Shown: piece after piece, positions 23,822 to 32,901 of the stretch
Layout: every line of letters begins with the position of its first letter
Position numbering within the stretch: the first letter of the stretch is position 1
DNA from: an uncultured Clostridia bacterium
Lineage (GTDB): Bacteria > Bacillota > Clostridia > Christensenellales > Borkfalkiaceae
Direction: 5' to 3'
Assembly (NCBI GenBank): GCA_937912025.1
Contig: CALDOZ010000007.1
Span: 1 to 51,774, forward strand
Length of the DNA stretch: 51,774 nt
Position numbers and translations under genes: made by a program
Notes under the pieces: generated by a model
What the model saw: the letters and a program-made list of their open reading frames with translations, nothing else
The model's database searches: none
What the model was told of the DNA's origin: nothing

Positions 23822-24895
23822 TTGAAAAAAATTAAAAAAATATTGATAATATCGCTTATTTTATCATTTTTTATATTTAATTTTAAGTGTGAAAGCGTAA
23901 GTGTTAAAGGGTATACTGTGTCAACGGCGGAATGCGTAATGGAAGTAAGTAGCGGTAGAATTTTATACTCGCATAATTTAAACGAGCAATTACCTATTGC
24001 GTCAACCACAAAAATTTTAACTGCTATTACCGTTATTGAAAATTTTGACCTAAATAAGACTGTTACCGTTCCTAAAAGTGCGGTGGGTATAGAAGGTTCA
24101 AGTATATATTTAAGAGAAGGCGAAAAATTAACCGTTAAGGAATTATTATACGGTTTAATGCTTAGAAGCGGTAATGATACCGCCGAATGTTTAGCGCAAA
24201 CGCTGACTAATTCTAGGCAAGAATTTATTGCTCTAATGAATAAAACTGCAAAAAAATACGGCGCTAATAATTCAAACTTTTTAAATCCGCACGGGTTACA
24301 CGAAGACGGGCATTACACAACCGCATACGATTTATGTTTAATTTCTGTTAGCGCAATGAAAAATCAAACGTTTAAAGAAATTGTTTCAACAAAGCGCGTT
24401 GAAATTAGTAACGACGGTTATTCGTACAAAAGAATTTTAGTTAATAAAAACAAAATGCTATTTAATTTTGACGGCGCAAACGGAATAAAAACGGGTTATA
24501 CAAAAAAAGCGGGTAGATGCTTAGTTAGTAGTGCTAAACGTAATGGAATTGAAGTTGTTAGTGTCGTTTTAAATAGCCCTCAAATGTGGGAACGCTCTAC
24601 TGAACTTTTAAACAATGCATTAAATAATTACAAAGTAATTAAAGTTGTTGATAAAATAGAATTTTCAGATAAAATTTATAAAGATAAAAACGGGAAAGAG
24701 ATATCGTTACTTTTAGAAAAAGACTTTTATTATCCGTTGAATAGCCAAGAAGTTGAAGATATTTCTTTTAAAATTGATGGCGTGGAAATTGAAAAGTATG
24801 TTTTAAACGCTAAAAAGGTTGGTGAATTTCAAATATTTTTAAAAAACCAGTTGATTTTTTCTCAAAAAGTATTTAGTATATATAATAGTAAATAA
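23822..24895 (+). CDS. D-alanyl-D-alanine carboxypeptidase, sporulation-linked (DacF-like)
   Basis: A 357-residue low-molecular-weight PBP with an N-terminal hydrophobic signal (5-21), the STTK active site (Ser61-Lys64), SGN (116-118) and KTG (223-225). It starts at TTG 23822 immediately after the gerW stop, with AGAGGG about 8 nt upstream. The C-terminal PBP5-type domain is shorter than in the paralogue at 20061. Being last in the sigma-E-like operon suggests a role in spore cortex cross-link control; this is inference. Confidence 0.9.
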   Translation: MKKIKKILIISLILSFFIFNFKCESVSVKGYTVSTAECVMEVSSGRILYSHNLNEQLPIASTTKILTAITVIENFDLNKTVTVPKSAVGIEGSSIYLREGEKLTVKELLYGLMLRSGNDTAECLAQTLTNSRQEFIALMNKTAKKYGANNSNFLNPHGLHEDGHYTTAYDLCLISVSAMKNQTFKEIVSTKRVEISNDGYSYKRILVNKNKMLFNFDGANGIKTGYTKKAGRCLVSSAKRNGIEVVSVVLNSPQMWERSTELLNNALNNYKVIKVVDKIEFSDKIYKDKNGKEISLLLEKDFYYPLNSQEVEDISFKIDGVEIEKYVLNAKKVGEFQIFLKNQLIFSQKVFSIYNSK

Positions 24896-24911
24896 TTTAT
24901 AAAGGTATACT

Positions 24912-25616
24912 ATGAGAATTAATAAGTTTTTAGCGGAATGTGGCGTAGCAAGTAGAAGAAATTGCGACAAATTAATTAGTGACGGTCTTGTTACTATAAA
25001 CGGTAAAGTTTGTAAACTTGGCGACGAGGTTGACGAGTTTAGAGATAGCGTTTCAGTTGACGGCAAAAAAGTTACTTTAAAGAAAAAACACGAATATTAC
25101 ATTATGAACAAGCCAAAAGGCTACGTTTGTACCGTTAAAGACGATAAAGATAGAAAAACGGTTATGGATTTACTTCCAAGTGGCGCAGGTAGAGTATTTC
25201 CCGTTGGTAGACTTGACTATGATAGCGAGGGTTTACTTATTTTAACAACTGACGGCGACTTGTGTAATAGGCTTGCGCATCCGTCTAACGAAATTCCTAA
25301 AACTTACCTTGTTAAAATTGAAGGTAGTCTTGAAGAAGACGCGCTTGCTCGAATTAGAAAAGGTGTTGTTATTGACGGTGTAAAAACTAAAAAATGTACT
25401 ATAAAAATAGTTGACGAAGGTCGCGATTATACTAAATATCATGTCATAGTTACTGAAGGTAGAAATAGAGAAGTAAGAAAATTATTTTTATCTGAGGGTA
25501 AAGAGGTTAAGTTCTTAAAACGTATTAAAATTGGCGATTTAGGTCTTTCGGGGCTTGATAGGGGCGCTGTTAGAAAATTATCGGCTGACGAGATAGAATA
25601 TCTTAAAAACGTTTAA
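24912..25616 (+). CDS. rluB: 23S rRNA pseudouridine synthase RluB-type
   Basis: A 234-residue enzyme with an N-terminal S4 domain (1-60, 'RINKFLAECGVASRRNCDKLI') and an RsuA/RluB-family catalytic domain. The catalytic aspartate lies in 'VGRLDYDSEGLLILTTDGDL' (about 98-117). In this family it isomerises a uridine in helix 89/90 of 23S rRNA (U2605 in E. coli). A rluB next to scpAB is conserved in Bacillota. Choice of RluB over RsuA rests on neighbourhood. Confidence 0.88.
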   Translation: MRINKFLAECGVASRRNCDKLISDGLVTINGKVCKLGDEVDEFRDSVSVDGKKVTLKKKHEYYIMNKPKGYVCTVKDDKDRKTVMDLLPSGAGRVFPVGRLDYDSEGLLILTTDGDLCNRLAHPSNEIPKTYLVKIEGSLEEDALARIRKGVVIDGVKTKKCTIKIVDEGRDYTKYHVIVTEGRNREVRKLFLSEGKEVKFLKRIKIGDLGLSGLDRGAVRKLSADEIEYLKNV

Positions 25617-25630
25617 TTTTGTGAGGAATT

Positions 25631-26323
25631 ATGTCAAACGTAGATTACGAGCAACAAAAAAACAACCTTAAAGAAAAATATTCTCGTATGTTTTTTACCG
25701 CCGTTGATGATTTTAAAGTAAAATTTAAACAAGTTATGTTAAACGTTTTAGGTCAAGAGTACGAGAGTTTTAAGCAAGAATACTTGCAAATTGAAGAATA
25801 CGTTTCAAAAACAAAAAGCGAATTTTTTAATTCAAACGAGTATGTTACCGTTAAAAATAACGTGTCTAATTTAAAAAGTAAAATACAAAGTGTTGAAGAG
25901 AATGAAATAAGCGAGCAAGAAGTGCTTTTACATAAAGAATTATCCCGTCTTTCAACGCTTAACACAACGCTAAATAATAGACTTAGTAAGTCGCGTCAAC
26001 AACTTGACGAGTTAAAGGAAAAAATATCTAGTATTTTTGAACTTAACAAAGAAGATCTTGATAAACTTAGAAAAGATTTTTCAAAAGAAATAAGTAAAGA
26101 AATTGGCGAGATATTACTTGGTTATAACACCGAGTTAAACGCTATAAAAAAACAGCACGGAATAACCGATTTTAAAACGGAATTTCCGTTTGACGTTGAA
26201 GAAGTTAAAATTGATTCTATAACCGACAAATTCCAGTCCGATTATTTTAGCGGAAATATGCAAAATACAAACAAAACCACAAAAAGCGTTGCTTTAGATA
26301 ATTTATTCGATTTCAAAAATTGA
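25631..26323 (+). CDS. Hypothetical coiled-coil protein
   Basis: A 230-residue soluble protein with no signal peptide or membrane helix. From about residue 10 to 175 it is rich in Lys, Glu, Ser and Leu with heptad-like spacing ('LHKELSRLSTLNTTLNNRLSKSRQQLDELKEKISSIF'), so a long coiled coil is likely. The last 30 residues are polar and end in 'ALDNLFDFKN', which could be a short docking peptide. It has a good GAGG site and sits between rluB and rnhA. I do not recognise the family. Confidence 0.6.
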   Translation: MSNVDYEQQKNNLKEKYSRMFFTAVDDFKVKFKQVMLNVLGQEYESFKQEYLQIEEYVSKTKSEFFNSNEYVTVKNNVSNLKSKIQSVEENEISEQEVLLHKELSRLSTLNTTLNNRLSKSRQQLDELKEKISSIFELNKEDLDKLRKDFSKEISKEIGEILLGYNTELNAIKKQHGITDFKTEFPFDVEEVKIDSITDKFQSDYFSGNMQNTNKTTKSVALDNLFDFKN

Positions 26324-26333
26324 CGGGTGAAAT

Positions 26334-26774
26334 ATGTTAAAAGAAGTGGAAATTTATACCGACGGGGCGTGTTCGGGTAATCCTGGCGCTGGGGGTTGGG
26401 CTGCAATACTTTCATATAACGGTGTTGAAAAAGAAATTTCGGGCGGAGAAAAAGATACGACTAATAACCGCATGGAATTAAAAGCGATAATTGAAGGTTT
26501 AAAATGTCTAAAAGAGCGTTGCAAAGTTAAACTTTATTCAGACTCGCAATACGCCGTTTCGCCGTTTATTGATGGTAGAATTTATAATTGGGTTACGTCA
26601 GGTTGGCGTCTTGCCGATAAAAAACCTGTAAAAAACGTTGAACTTTGGCAACAATTATTAACGTTAACGTCAACGCATCAAGTTGAGTTTATAAAAGTTA
26701 AAGGTCACGCTGATAACGTGAAAAATAATAGGTGCGACGCTTTAGCAAGAAATGAAATACTAAAACTTCAGTAA
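26334..26774 (+). CDS. rnhA: Ribonuclease HI
   Basis: A 146-residue endonuclease that cuts the RNA strand of RNA-DNA hybrids. The catalytic carboxylates are Asp10 ('YTDGACSGNPGAGGWAA'), Glu48 ('NNRMELKAI'), Asp70 ('YSDSQYAV') and Asp135 ('NNRCDALAR'). The basic handle region 'TSGWRLADKKPVKN' is present. Length is normal. The terminator hairpin begins inside the stop codon. Confidence 0.96.
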   Translation: MLKEVEIYTDGACSGNPGAGGWAAILSYNGVEKEISGGEKDTTNNRMELKAIIEGLKCLKERCKVKLYSDSQYAVSPFIDGRIYNWVTSGWRLADKKPVKNVELWQQLLTLTSTHQVEFIKVKGHADNVKNNRCDALARNEILKLQ

Positions 26775-26795
26775 ACGGACATTTTTGTCCGTTTT
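26773..26795 (+). terminator. Terminator of the rluB-rnhA transcript
   Basis: A 9-bp perfect stem (AAACGGACA with TGTCCGTTT) and a TTTT loop. The tail is short, and the stem starts within the rnhA stop codon. Confidence 0.65.
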
Positions 26796-26797
26796 AC

Positions 26798-26826
26798 TTA
26801 TAATACCGGTAAAAATTAGTTATAAT
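26798..26826 (+). promoter_or_regulatory. Possible sigma-A promoter of the TVP38-dinB pair
   Basis: A perfect TATAAT at 26821-26826, with only a weak -35 (TTATAA, 26798-26803) at 17-nt spacing. Confidence 0.4.
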
Positions 26827-26843
26827 TTAATAGGAGATATTAT

Positions 26844-27782
26844 ATGAAGAATAATAATTTAAGCACACTTTTGAATATAATAGCCTTGATTAGTTTTGGG
26901 GTTATAGGTATAGTGTTTTCATTATTATTTTTTTCATCTTTTAATAGTGGCTTTATATTTGAAAATAAAGTTTTTATAACGATTGCAAGTATTGTGATTA
27001 TTTTAGTTATATTATCGCTCGGTTTAATTTTTATGTTTAAACCCAACGACGTTATTTATAAAACGTCAATGCTCGTTTTAGGCGTAGTTGCCGTGGTAGT
27101 AATCTTTTTATACGTTTTAAAGATTTCGGGTGTTTTTGATAAAATTCAAAGCGTTGAAGAACTTAGACGGTACGTTGCTTCGTTTGGTGGTTTGGCTGAT
27201 ATTATATATATAGTAATGAACGTATTACAAGTAGTTGTTTTGCCAATTCCAGGTTTTGTGGCTATTGCAACGGGCGTAGCGTTATTTGGTCCGCTTAAAG
27301 CCACTATTTATAGTTTTATAGGAATACTTATAGGCTCTCTTATAGGATTTTTTATAGGTAAATATCTCGGTTATAAAGTAGTAAAATGGTTGGTCGGTAA
27401 AGAAACGCTTGATAAATGGCTAAACGCCGTTAAAAATAAGGATAGAATAGTGCTTACTTTTATGTTTTTGTTTCCGCTTTTCCCTGACGACGTTTTGTGT
27501 TTCGTTGCGGGATTATCATCAATGAGTACGCCTTACTTTATAATAATGATAATAATTTGTAGGCTGATTTCAAGTGTTGTTACGTCTTACTCGCTTAACG
27601 GTAGTTTAATACCGTATAATACGACGTGGGGTATAATCGTGTGGGCAATTATTATTGCCGTTACGGTGGCGGTTACTATTTTACTTTATAAGCACGGCGA
27701 TAAAATAGAAAAGAAAGTTACTTCCTATTTGCGTAAAAAATTTAAAGGAGATAAAAATGGAAAGAACAATTCTTCACGTTGA
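26844..27782 (+). CDS. TVP38/TMEM64 (VTT-domain) membrane protein
   Basis: A 312-residue polytopic protein. Three N-terminal helices (about 9-34, 42-64, 75-93) precede a VTT/SNARE-associated domain with 'LPIPGFVAIATGVALFGPLKATIYSFIGILIGSLIGFFIGKYLG' split across two re-entrant-like segments (about 132-176), 'FMFLFPLFPDDVLCFVAG' (about 208-225) and a last helix near 275-295. The C-terminal tail is basic. Relatives include DedA-like and lipid-scramblase-like proteins. The cargo is unknown. The start has a TAGGAG site. The 3' end overlaps dinB by 26 nt. Confidence 0.8.
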   Translation: MKNNNLSTLLNIIALISFGVIGIVFSLLFFSSFNSGFIFENKVFITIASIVIILVILSLGLIFMFKPNDVIYKTSMLVLGVVAVVVIFLYVLKISGVFDKIQSVEELRRYVASFGGLADIIYIVMNVLQVVVLPIPGFVAIATGVALFGPLKATIYSFIGILIGSLIGFFIGKYLGYKVVKWLVGKETLDKWLNAVKNKDRIVLTFMFLFPLFPDDVLCFVAGLSSMSTPYFIIMIIICRLISSVVTSYSLNGSLIPYNTTWGIIVWAIIIAVTVAVTILLYKHGDKIEKKVTSYLRKKFKGDKNGKNNSSR

Positions 27783-28989
27783 TTTAAATAATTTTTACGC
27801 AAGTGTTGAAAGGGTGTTAAACCCTGAACTTAAAGATAAATTCGTAGGCGTTTGCGGTAGTGTTGAAAATAGGCACGGAATAATTTTAGCAAAATGCGAA
27901 AAGGCTAAAAAACTCGGCGTTAAAACGGGAATGACTATAAATGAAGCGTTAAAACTTTGTCCCGAACTAACTTTAGTTGAAGCAAAACACGAAAATTATA
28001 TAAAATATTCTAAACTCGTTAGAGATATTTATCGCGATTATACAGACCAAATAGAATCGTTTGGTATAGACGAGTGCTGGCTTGACGTTACTAATAGTTT
28101 AAAACTTTTTGGCTCGGGCGAAAAAATAGCAAACGAAATTCGCCGTCGCGTTAAAGAAGAATACGGGTTAACTGTATCGGTGGGGGTTAGTTTTAATAAA
28201 GTTTTCGCTAAACTTGGTTCAGATTTAAAAAAGCCGGACGCAACAACTTTAATAACGGTAGAAAATTTTAAACAAAAAATTTGGAGCTTACCCGTATCTG
28301 ACTTGTTGTTCGTTGGTAAAAGCACGGCTGAAAAACTTAAAAAAATAAATATCAATACGATAGGCGACTTAGCTAAAATTGATAAAGAATTTTTACTAAA
28401 AAAATTTGGAAAGTGGGGCGAAACGCTTCACGATTATGCAATTGGTAAAGAAAATAGTCCCGTTTTAAAAGACGATGAGCACGACGAAATTAAGTCGGTT
28501 GGAAACTCAATTACTTGTTATCGTGACTTGACTTCGATTGAAGACGTTAAAATTGTTTTTACTGTTCTTAGTGAAAGCGTGTCTTCAAGGCTTATTTCGT
28601 ACGGGGTAGGTAAAGCAACTACTTTGTCTATATACGTTCGAGATAAAGACTTAAAATCGTTTACACGTCAATGTAAATTTGACGTTCCTACCACGCTTCC
28701 TGACGATTTTGCTTTAGTTGCAACAAATCTTTTCAAAAAAAATTATAAATTTGAAAAGGGTGTTAGAACGATTGGAATTTCCGTTACCGACTTTACAAAA
28801 GATTACGAGCAACTTACCGTTTATAACGAAGAGTACGAGAAAAAAGCCAAACTTAACTCGGTAATAAACGATATTAAGTCAAAATACGGCAACACAAGCG
28901 TTCTAAAAGGAATTGTTTTAAAAGATAAAAAATTTATGCGTGAAAACCCCGAAGAGACGCACGTTATTCATCCCGACGGACATATTTAA
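27757..28989 (+). CDS. dinB: DNA polymerase IV (Y-family)
   Basis: A 410-residue translesion polymerase. Catalytic motifs are 'HVDLNNFYASVER' (metal-binding Asp8), 'SFGIDECWLDVT' (Asp and Glu of the palm) and 'VSVGVSFNKVFAKLGSDLKKPDA'. A helix-hairpin-helix thumb ('LLFVGKSTAEKLKKININTIGDLAK') and a little-finger domain follow. The AAAGGAG site lies within the preceding gene. No LexA-like operator is visible upstream of the pair. The final peptide shows no obvious clamp-binding motif. Confidence 0.95.
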   Translation: MERTILHVDLNNFYASVERVLNPELKDKFVGVCGSVENRHGIILAKCEKAKKLGVKTGMTINEALKLCPELTLVEAKHENYIKYSKLVRDIYRDYTDQIESFGIDECWLDVTNSLKLFGSGEKIANEIRRRVKEEYGLTVSVGVSFNKVFAKLGSDLKKPDATTLITVENFKQKIWSLPVSDLLFVGKSTAEKLKKININTIGDLAKIDKEFLLKKFGKWGETLHDYAIGKENSPVLKDDEHDEIKSVGNSITCYRDLTSIEDVKIVFTVLSESVSSRLISYGVGKATTLSIYVRDKDLKSFTRQCKFDVPTTLPDDFALVATNLFKKNYKFEKGVRTIGISVTDFTKDYEQLTVYNEEYEKKAKLNSVINDIKSKYGNTSVLKGIVLKDKKFMRENPEETHVIHPDGHI

Positions 28990-29003
28990 AAGGTTAAAAC
29001 TAC

Positions 29004-29032
29004 TTGCAAAATTTTTATTTGTATGATACAAT
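29004..29032 (+). promoter_or_regulatory. Sigma-A promoter of galT
   Basis: TTGCAA (29004-29009), a 17-nt spacer and TACAAT (29027-29032), with an extended -10 TG at 29024-29025. Confidence 0.75.
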
Positions 29033-29094
29033 CATTTACAAGCGTTTGAAGAGATTAATGTTTTTTTGGCGCTTTAAAATAAAATGAGGTTTTT

Positions 29095-30639
29095 ATGATA
29101 GACGGTAAAATTTTAATTGAAAAACTTTTACTTTACGCTCGCACCTTTTTAAGTCTTCCAGAGTTAGACGTTATTTATTTAAGAAATACGCTTTTAGGTA
29201 TTTTTAAACTTTCAGCGCCTTGTAAAAAAGTAAAAGATATCGAATTTGTAACCGAACTTACTGTTCCAGACGTTTTAATTGAAGAAATTAAAACTTACGC
29301 CATTGAAAATTCATTAGCGTCAGACGATATGGAAGCAGATTTATTTGCTTGCTATATTATGGGTATATTATCTCCACGCCCATCAGATGTAAATAGAACG
29401 TTTAACTCGCTACATGAAAATATTGACGCTCAAACTGCTTGTGATTATTTGTATAATTTAAGTAGAATGAACTATTACATTAGACAAACTGCAATTGATA
29501 AAAACGTTAAATGGCTTGCAAACGAACTTGATATTCCGCTTGAAATTACTATTAATTTAAGTAAACCTGAAAAAAATAATAAAGATATAGCAAAACTTTT
29601 AACAGCGCCTAAAAATAGCGAAAAGTACCCAGCGTGCGCCCTTTGTAAAGATAATGAAGGATATTACGGCCATGCGACTCAACCGGCGCGCAGTAATATT
29701 AGAACTATTAAACTTAACTTAGGCGGTCAAACTTGGTTTATGCAATATTCGCCGTACTTGTATTTTGACGAACATTGTATTTTATTAAATTCCGAGCACG
29801 TTCCAATGAAAATTGACGGCGATACTGTTGAAAAGTTATTTGACTTTATCGAACTTTTTCCTAACTACTTTATCGGTTCTAACTCAGACTTGCCAATCGT
29901 TGGCGGTTCAATTTTAAACCACGAGCATTACCAAGGTGGTAAACATTTAATGCCACTACAAAAATCAAAACATTTAAGAACGTATAAAAGCGCCAAGTAT
30001 TCTGACGTTAACGTTGAAGTCGTTGATTTTTATAACTCGGTTATTAGAATTTACGGTTTTAACCGTAATACCGTTCAAGCGCTCGCTACCGACGTTATTG
30101 ATGCTTGGAAAACTTATTCCGACGAAAAAGTTGGCGTAATTGCAAGTACTGACGGCGTTAGACATAATACCGTTACTCCTATTGCGAGATTTTTAAGCGA
30201 TAGAAGATATTGTATTGAACTTATTTTAAGAAATAATAGAGTAAGTGAAGAATATCCTGACGGAATTTTCCACGCTCATCCTGAATATCATAATATTAAA
30301 AAAGAGGGTATTGGTCTTATTGAAGCAATGGGACTTTATATCTTACCTGCAAGACTTAAACGTCAATTTGGTGAAATTGCTAAAATTTTATCTAAGCAAA
30401 TTAAATACGACGAGAGTATTTGCGCCGAAGGTAGCGACCTTGCCGTTCATAAAGATATGATTGAATATCTTTTAAAGAAATATCCAAGCGTTAAAGACGA
30501 AAATAAAGCAAACGTAATAATTACCGAATACGTTAATAAAGTTTGCGCGGATATTTTACATAACACTGCAGTATTTAAAAAGGATAAACACGGCGTTTTA
30601 GCGTTTAATAAATTCCTTGCAAGTGTAGAAATTAAATAA
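29095..30639 (+). CDS. galT: UDP-glucose--hexose-1-phosphate uridylyltransferase (class II, Gram-positive type)
   Basis: A 514-residue Leloir-pathway enzyme exchanging UDP between glucose-1-P and galactose-1-P. It is of the long Bacillota GalT class, with 'FYNSVIRI'-type segments and the nucleophile-containing 'GGSILNHEHYQGGKH' motif (about 262-277). The CALCKDNEGYYGH region (about 182-194) is also typical. It is monocistronic, with no galK or galE in the window, so it probably serves galactose or nucleotide-sugar metabolism from a separate locus. Confidence 0.92.
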   Translation: MIDGKILIEKLLLYARTFLSLPELDVIYLRNTLLGIFKLSAPCKKVKDIEFVTELTVPDVLIEEIKTYAIENSLASDDMEADLFACYIMGILSPRPSDVNRTFNSLHENIDAQTACDYLYNLSRMNYYIRQTAIDKNVKWLANELDIPLEITINLSKPEKNNKDIAKLLTAPKNSEKYPACALCKDNEGYYGHATQPARSNIRTIKLNLGGQTWFMQYSPYLYFDEHCILLNSEHVPMKIDGDTVEKLFDFIELFPNYFIGSNSDLPIVGGSILNHEHYQGGKHLMPLQKSKHLRTYKSAKYSDVNVEVVDFYNSVIRIYGFNRNTVQALATDVIDAWKTYSDEKVGVIASTDGVRHNTVTPIARFLSDRRYCIELILRNNRVSEEYPDGIFHAHPEYHNIKKEGIGLIEAMGLYILPARLKRQFGEIAKILSKQIKYDESICAEGSDLAVHKDMIEYLLKKYPSVKDENKANVIITEYVNKVCADILHNTAVFKKDKHGVLAFNKFLASVEIK

Positions 30640-30644
30640 ATTTT

Positions 30645-30706
30645 AACCGCACGTTAGTTTGCAAACTACTTTTATTTGTTAAATTAACGCTTGCGGTTTT
30701 TATTTA
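30645..30706 (+). terminator. Terminator of galT
   Basis: A bulged stem (AACCGCA then CGTTA on the 5' side, TAACG then TTGCGGTT on the 3' side) with an internal AGTTTGCAAACT palindrome in the loop, followed by TTTTTATTT. Confidence 0.7.
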
Positions 30707-30750
30707 TAATAAAAGTTAAATAAAAAATTGTATATTTTTTTATAAAATTA

Positions 30751-30779
30751 TTGATTTTTTACACAATATATAGTAAAAT
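30751..30779 (+). promoter_or_regulatory. Sigma-A promoter of the Na+-decarboxylase operon
   Basis: TTGATT (30751-30756), a 17-nt spacer and TAAAAT (30774-30779), 28 nt before the chosen start. Confidence 0.7.
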
Positions 30780-30807
30780 GAAATAGAAAATTAAAATGGA
30801 GGCATTT

Positions 30808-32184
30808 ATGGATATTATTGAATTACTTAATGCTCGTAAAGCAAAGTTGTTTGAAGCATCTGAAGACGTAAGAAAGAAACTTTCTGAAATTATTGACGAA
30901 AACAGTTTTGTTGAATTGAGCGCATACTCCTTTGCTAAAAACGAATTCTACAACGAAGACGTTGACGGTCTTGGCGTTGTAACCGGTTACGCTACTATTA
31001 GTGATTATCCAATCTACGTTGTTGCGCAAAACGGTAAAGTTTTAAGCGGTGGGTTAAGCAAAGCAAATTGTGACAAGATTGCAGACTGTCTTACAAAAGC
31101 GGCAAACGCGAATGCTCCCGTTCTTTATCTTCTTGATACTCAAGGCGTTCAAGTTGGTGAAGGCGTTGGCGTGCTTGAAGGCATTGCAAAAGTACTTGCC
31201 GTAGCAAATGAAATTAAGGGTGTTGTTCCTCAGTTTGCAGTTGCAACGGGCGACGTTTTAGGTTCGGCTGCTATTTTAGCCGCTCAAGCAGATTATACTT
31301 ATATTGTTGGCGGAACTGCTATTTCTTACGCTAGTCCGGTAGTTATCGGCGCAACTTCTAAAGACGCTGTTTCAAAGGACGTTATTGGCGGGGCAAAAGC
31401 AACTGACGGCGCTAAGAGTTTTGCTTTAAAGACGCTTGACGAAGTTAGACCTGCAATTTCGTCTATTTTAGAAATTCTTCCTAACTATAGTGGTTTAGTT
31501 ATTGATACTAACGACGATTTAAACCGTTACACTGAAGTTCTTAACTCTAAAAAGGACGTTGCAACTATTATTAAAGCGGTATTTGACAACGGTAATTTCG
31601 TTGAACTTAACAAAGGTTACGCAAACGAAGTTGTTACGGGTATTGGTAGAGTAGGTGGAATTTCTACCGCTGCTATTATTTTTGACGGTGGTAAAGACGG
31701 CGTTGAACTTACTCTTGACAACGTTCTTAAAATTAAAAACTTTGCTAACTACGTTAACGATAACGATATGCCTTTACTTACTTTTGTTAACGTTAAAGGT
31801 ATTAAGGCTGACGTTAAAACTGCTTCAACTCCAGTAATGCGTGAAATTCCTAATATGTTATACGCTTTAAGCGGAACTGAACGCGTTTCTATCATTTATG
31901 GTAAAGCGATTGGTTTTGGCTATTCTGCTTTCGCGTCTAAAGAATTTGGTAACGCATACACTTACGCGTTTGCTGACGCTAAAATTTCTCTTTTAGACGG
32001 TGATGCTGGCGCTGCTGTTGAGTTTGGTACTATTGATAGCGTTAAACTTGATGAAGTTAAAGAAAAATACGCTGAAATGCAAGATGCTTTCAATGCTGCT
32101 AGATTAGGTTGCGTTGATAATATTATTGAAAATCAATTTGTTCGTCAATACGTTATTTCTGCTCTTGAAATGATTATTAGATAA
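30808..32184 (+). CDS. Divergent acyl-CoA carboxyltransferase subunit (MmdA/PccB-like)
   Basis: A 458-residue carboxyl-transferase-domain protein, shorter than the roughly 510-residue methylmalonyl-CoA decarboxylase alpha subunits. It keeps the overall two-crotonase layout: 'LLDTQGVQVGEGVGVLEG', 'KGVVPQFAVATGDVLGSAAIL' and a C-terminal half from about residue 230. The usual glycine-rich oxyanion loops (GGAVYSP type and PGFxPG type) are not recognisable. ATG 30808 is chosen because the GGAGG site lies between it and the ATG at 30796. It is first gene of a five-gene operon; whether it is catalytic is uncertain. Confidence 0.75.
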   Translation: MDIIELLNARKAKLFEASEDVRKKLSEIIDENSFVELSAYSFAKNEFYNEDVDGLGVVTGYATISDYPIYVVAQNGKVLSGGLSKANCDKIADCLTKAANANAPVLYLLDTQGVQVGEGVGVLEGIAKVLAVANEIKGVVPQFAVATGDVLGSAAILAAQADYTYIVGGTAISYASPVVIGATSKDAVSKDVIGGAKATDGAKSFALKTLDEVRPAISSILEILPNYSGLVIDTNDDLNRYTEVLNSKKDVATIIKAVFDNGNFVELNKGYANEVVTGIGRVGGISTAAIIFDGGKDGVELTLDNVLKIKNFANYVNDNDMPLLTFVNVKGIKADVKTASTPVMREIPNMLYALSGTERVSIIYGKAIGFGYSAFASKEFGNAYTYAFADAKISLLDGDAGAAVEFGTIDSVKLDEVKEKYAEMQDAFNAARLGCVDNIIENQFVRQYVISALEMIIR

Positions 32185-32194
32185 GGAGAGTATT

Positions 32195-32509
32195 ATGTTT
32201 GCTAATAGTCCAGCGTTAAATGGAATATTTATCTTCATAATAGGCTTACTTGTTGTTTTTCTTGGAATGTGTGTTATAGTTTTATTCGTTTCACTTGCGG
32301 GTAAATTTTTCAATAAAGACAATAAGACCACTAAAGTAGAAGAGCCTATAAAGGTTGAAGAAGTTGTTGACGAGCCAATTACTATGGTTGACGACGGTGA
32401 TATTCCTGAAGATATCAAAGTTGCTATAATAGCGGCGATAACGTCCTATTATTTTAGTGCTACGAAGTCAAAATGCGACTTCATCGTTAAGAAAATTAAA
32501 AGATTATAA
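32195..32509 (+). CDS. OadG-family small membrane subunit of a Na+-pumping decarboxylase
   Basis: A 104-residue protein with one N-terminal membrane helix (about 9-35), then an acidic linker ('KVEEPIKVEEVVDEPITMVDDGD') and a short C-terminal region ('DIKVAIIAAITSYYF...KCDFIVKKIKRL'), typical of OadG/MmdD assembly subunits. It tethers the carboxyltransferase to the membrane pump. An AAGGAG site 6 nt upstream fixes the start. Operon position between the carboxyltransferase and the biotin carrier supports the call. Confidence 0.82.
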   Translation: MFANSPALNGIFIFIIGLLVVFLGMCVIVLFVSLAGKFFNKDNKTTKVEEPIKVEEVVDEPITMVDDGDIPEDIKVAIIAAITSYYFSATKSKCDFIVKKIKRL

Positions 32510-32529
32510 GAATTAAGGAGAAAATTATT

Positions 32530-32901
32530 ATGCGTAAATTTGTTGTTACGATTGATGGAAAACAATACGAAGTAGGCGTTGAAGAAATTGGTGGCGATGC
32601 TACCGTTGTTGCGCCTGTTGTTACTACTGCAGCGCCTGTTGCTGCTCCTAAAACAACTCCTGCTCCAGTTAAAACTGCAGGCCCTGTTAAAGGAACTAAG
32701 ATGGAAGCGCCAATGCCTGGTATGATTAAAGCGTATAAAGTTGCTGAAGGCGCTACCGTTAAGAAAGGCGACGTTGTTCTCGTGCTTGAAGCAATGAAAA
32801 TGGATAACGATATGACCGCTCCTTGCGACGGTGTTGTTTCTTTCAAAGCAGCAGTAGGTTCTAACGTTGATACCGGCGCTGTTATGGCAGTTATTTCTTA
32901 A
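32530..32901 (+). CDS. Biotin carboxyl carrier protein (MmdC/1.3S type)
   Basis: A 123-residue carrier. The C-terminal biotinyl domain (about 56-123) contains 'EAMKMDN' with the biotin-accepting Lys90. An Ala/Pro/Thr-rich flexible linker at about 25-55 lets it swing between active sites. The N-terminal 'KFVVTIDGKQYEV' resembles other decarboxylase gamma subunits. It probably serves both carboxyltransferases of the operon, since neither has its own biotinyl domain. Strong AAGGAG site. Confidence 0.93.
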   Translation: MRKFVVTIDGKQYEVGVEEIGGDATVVAPVVTTAAPVAAPKTTPAPVKTAGPVKGTKMEAPMPGMIKAYKVAEGATVKKGDVVLVLEAMKMDNDMTAPCDGVVSFKAAVGSNVDTGAVMAVIS

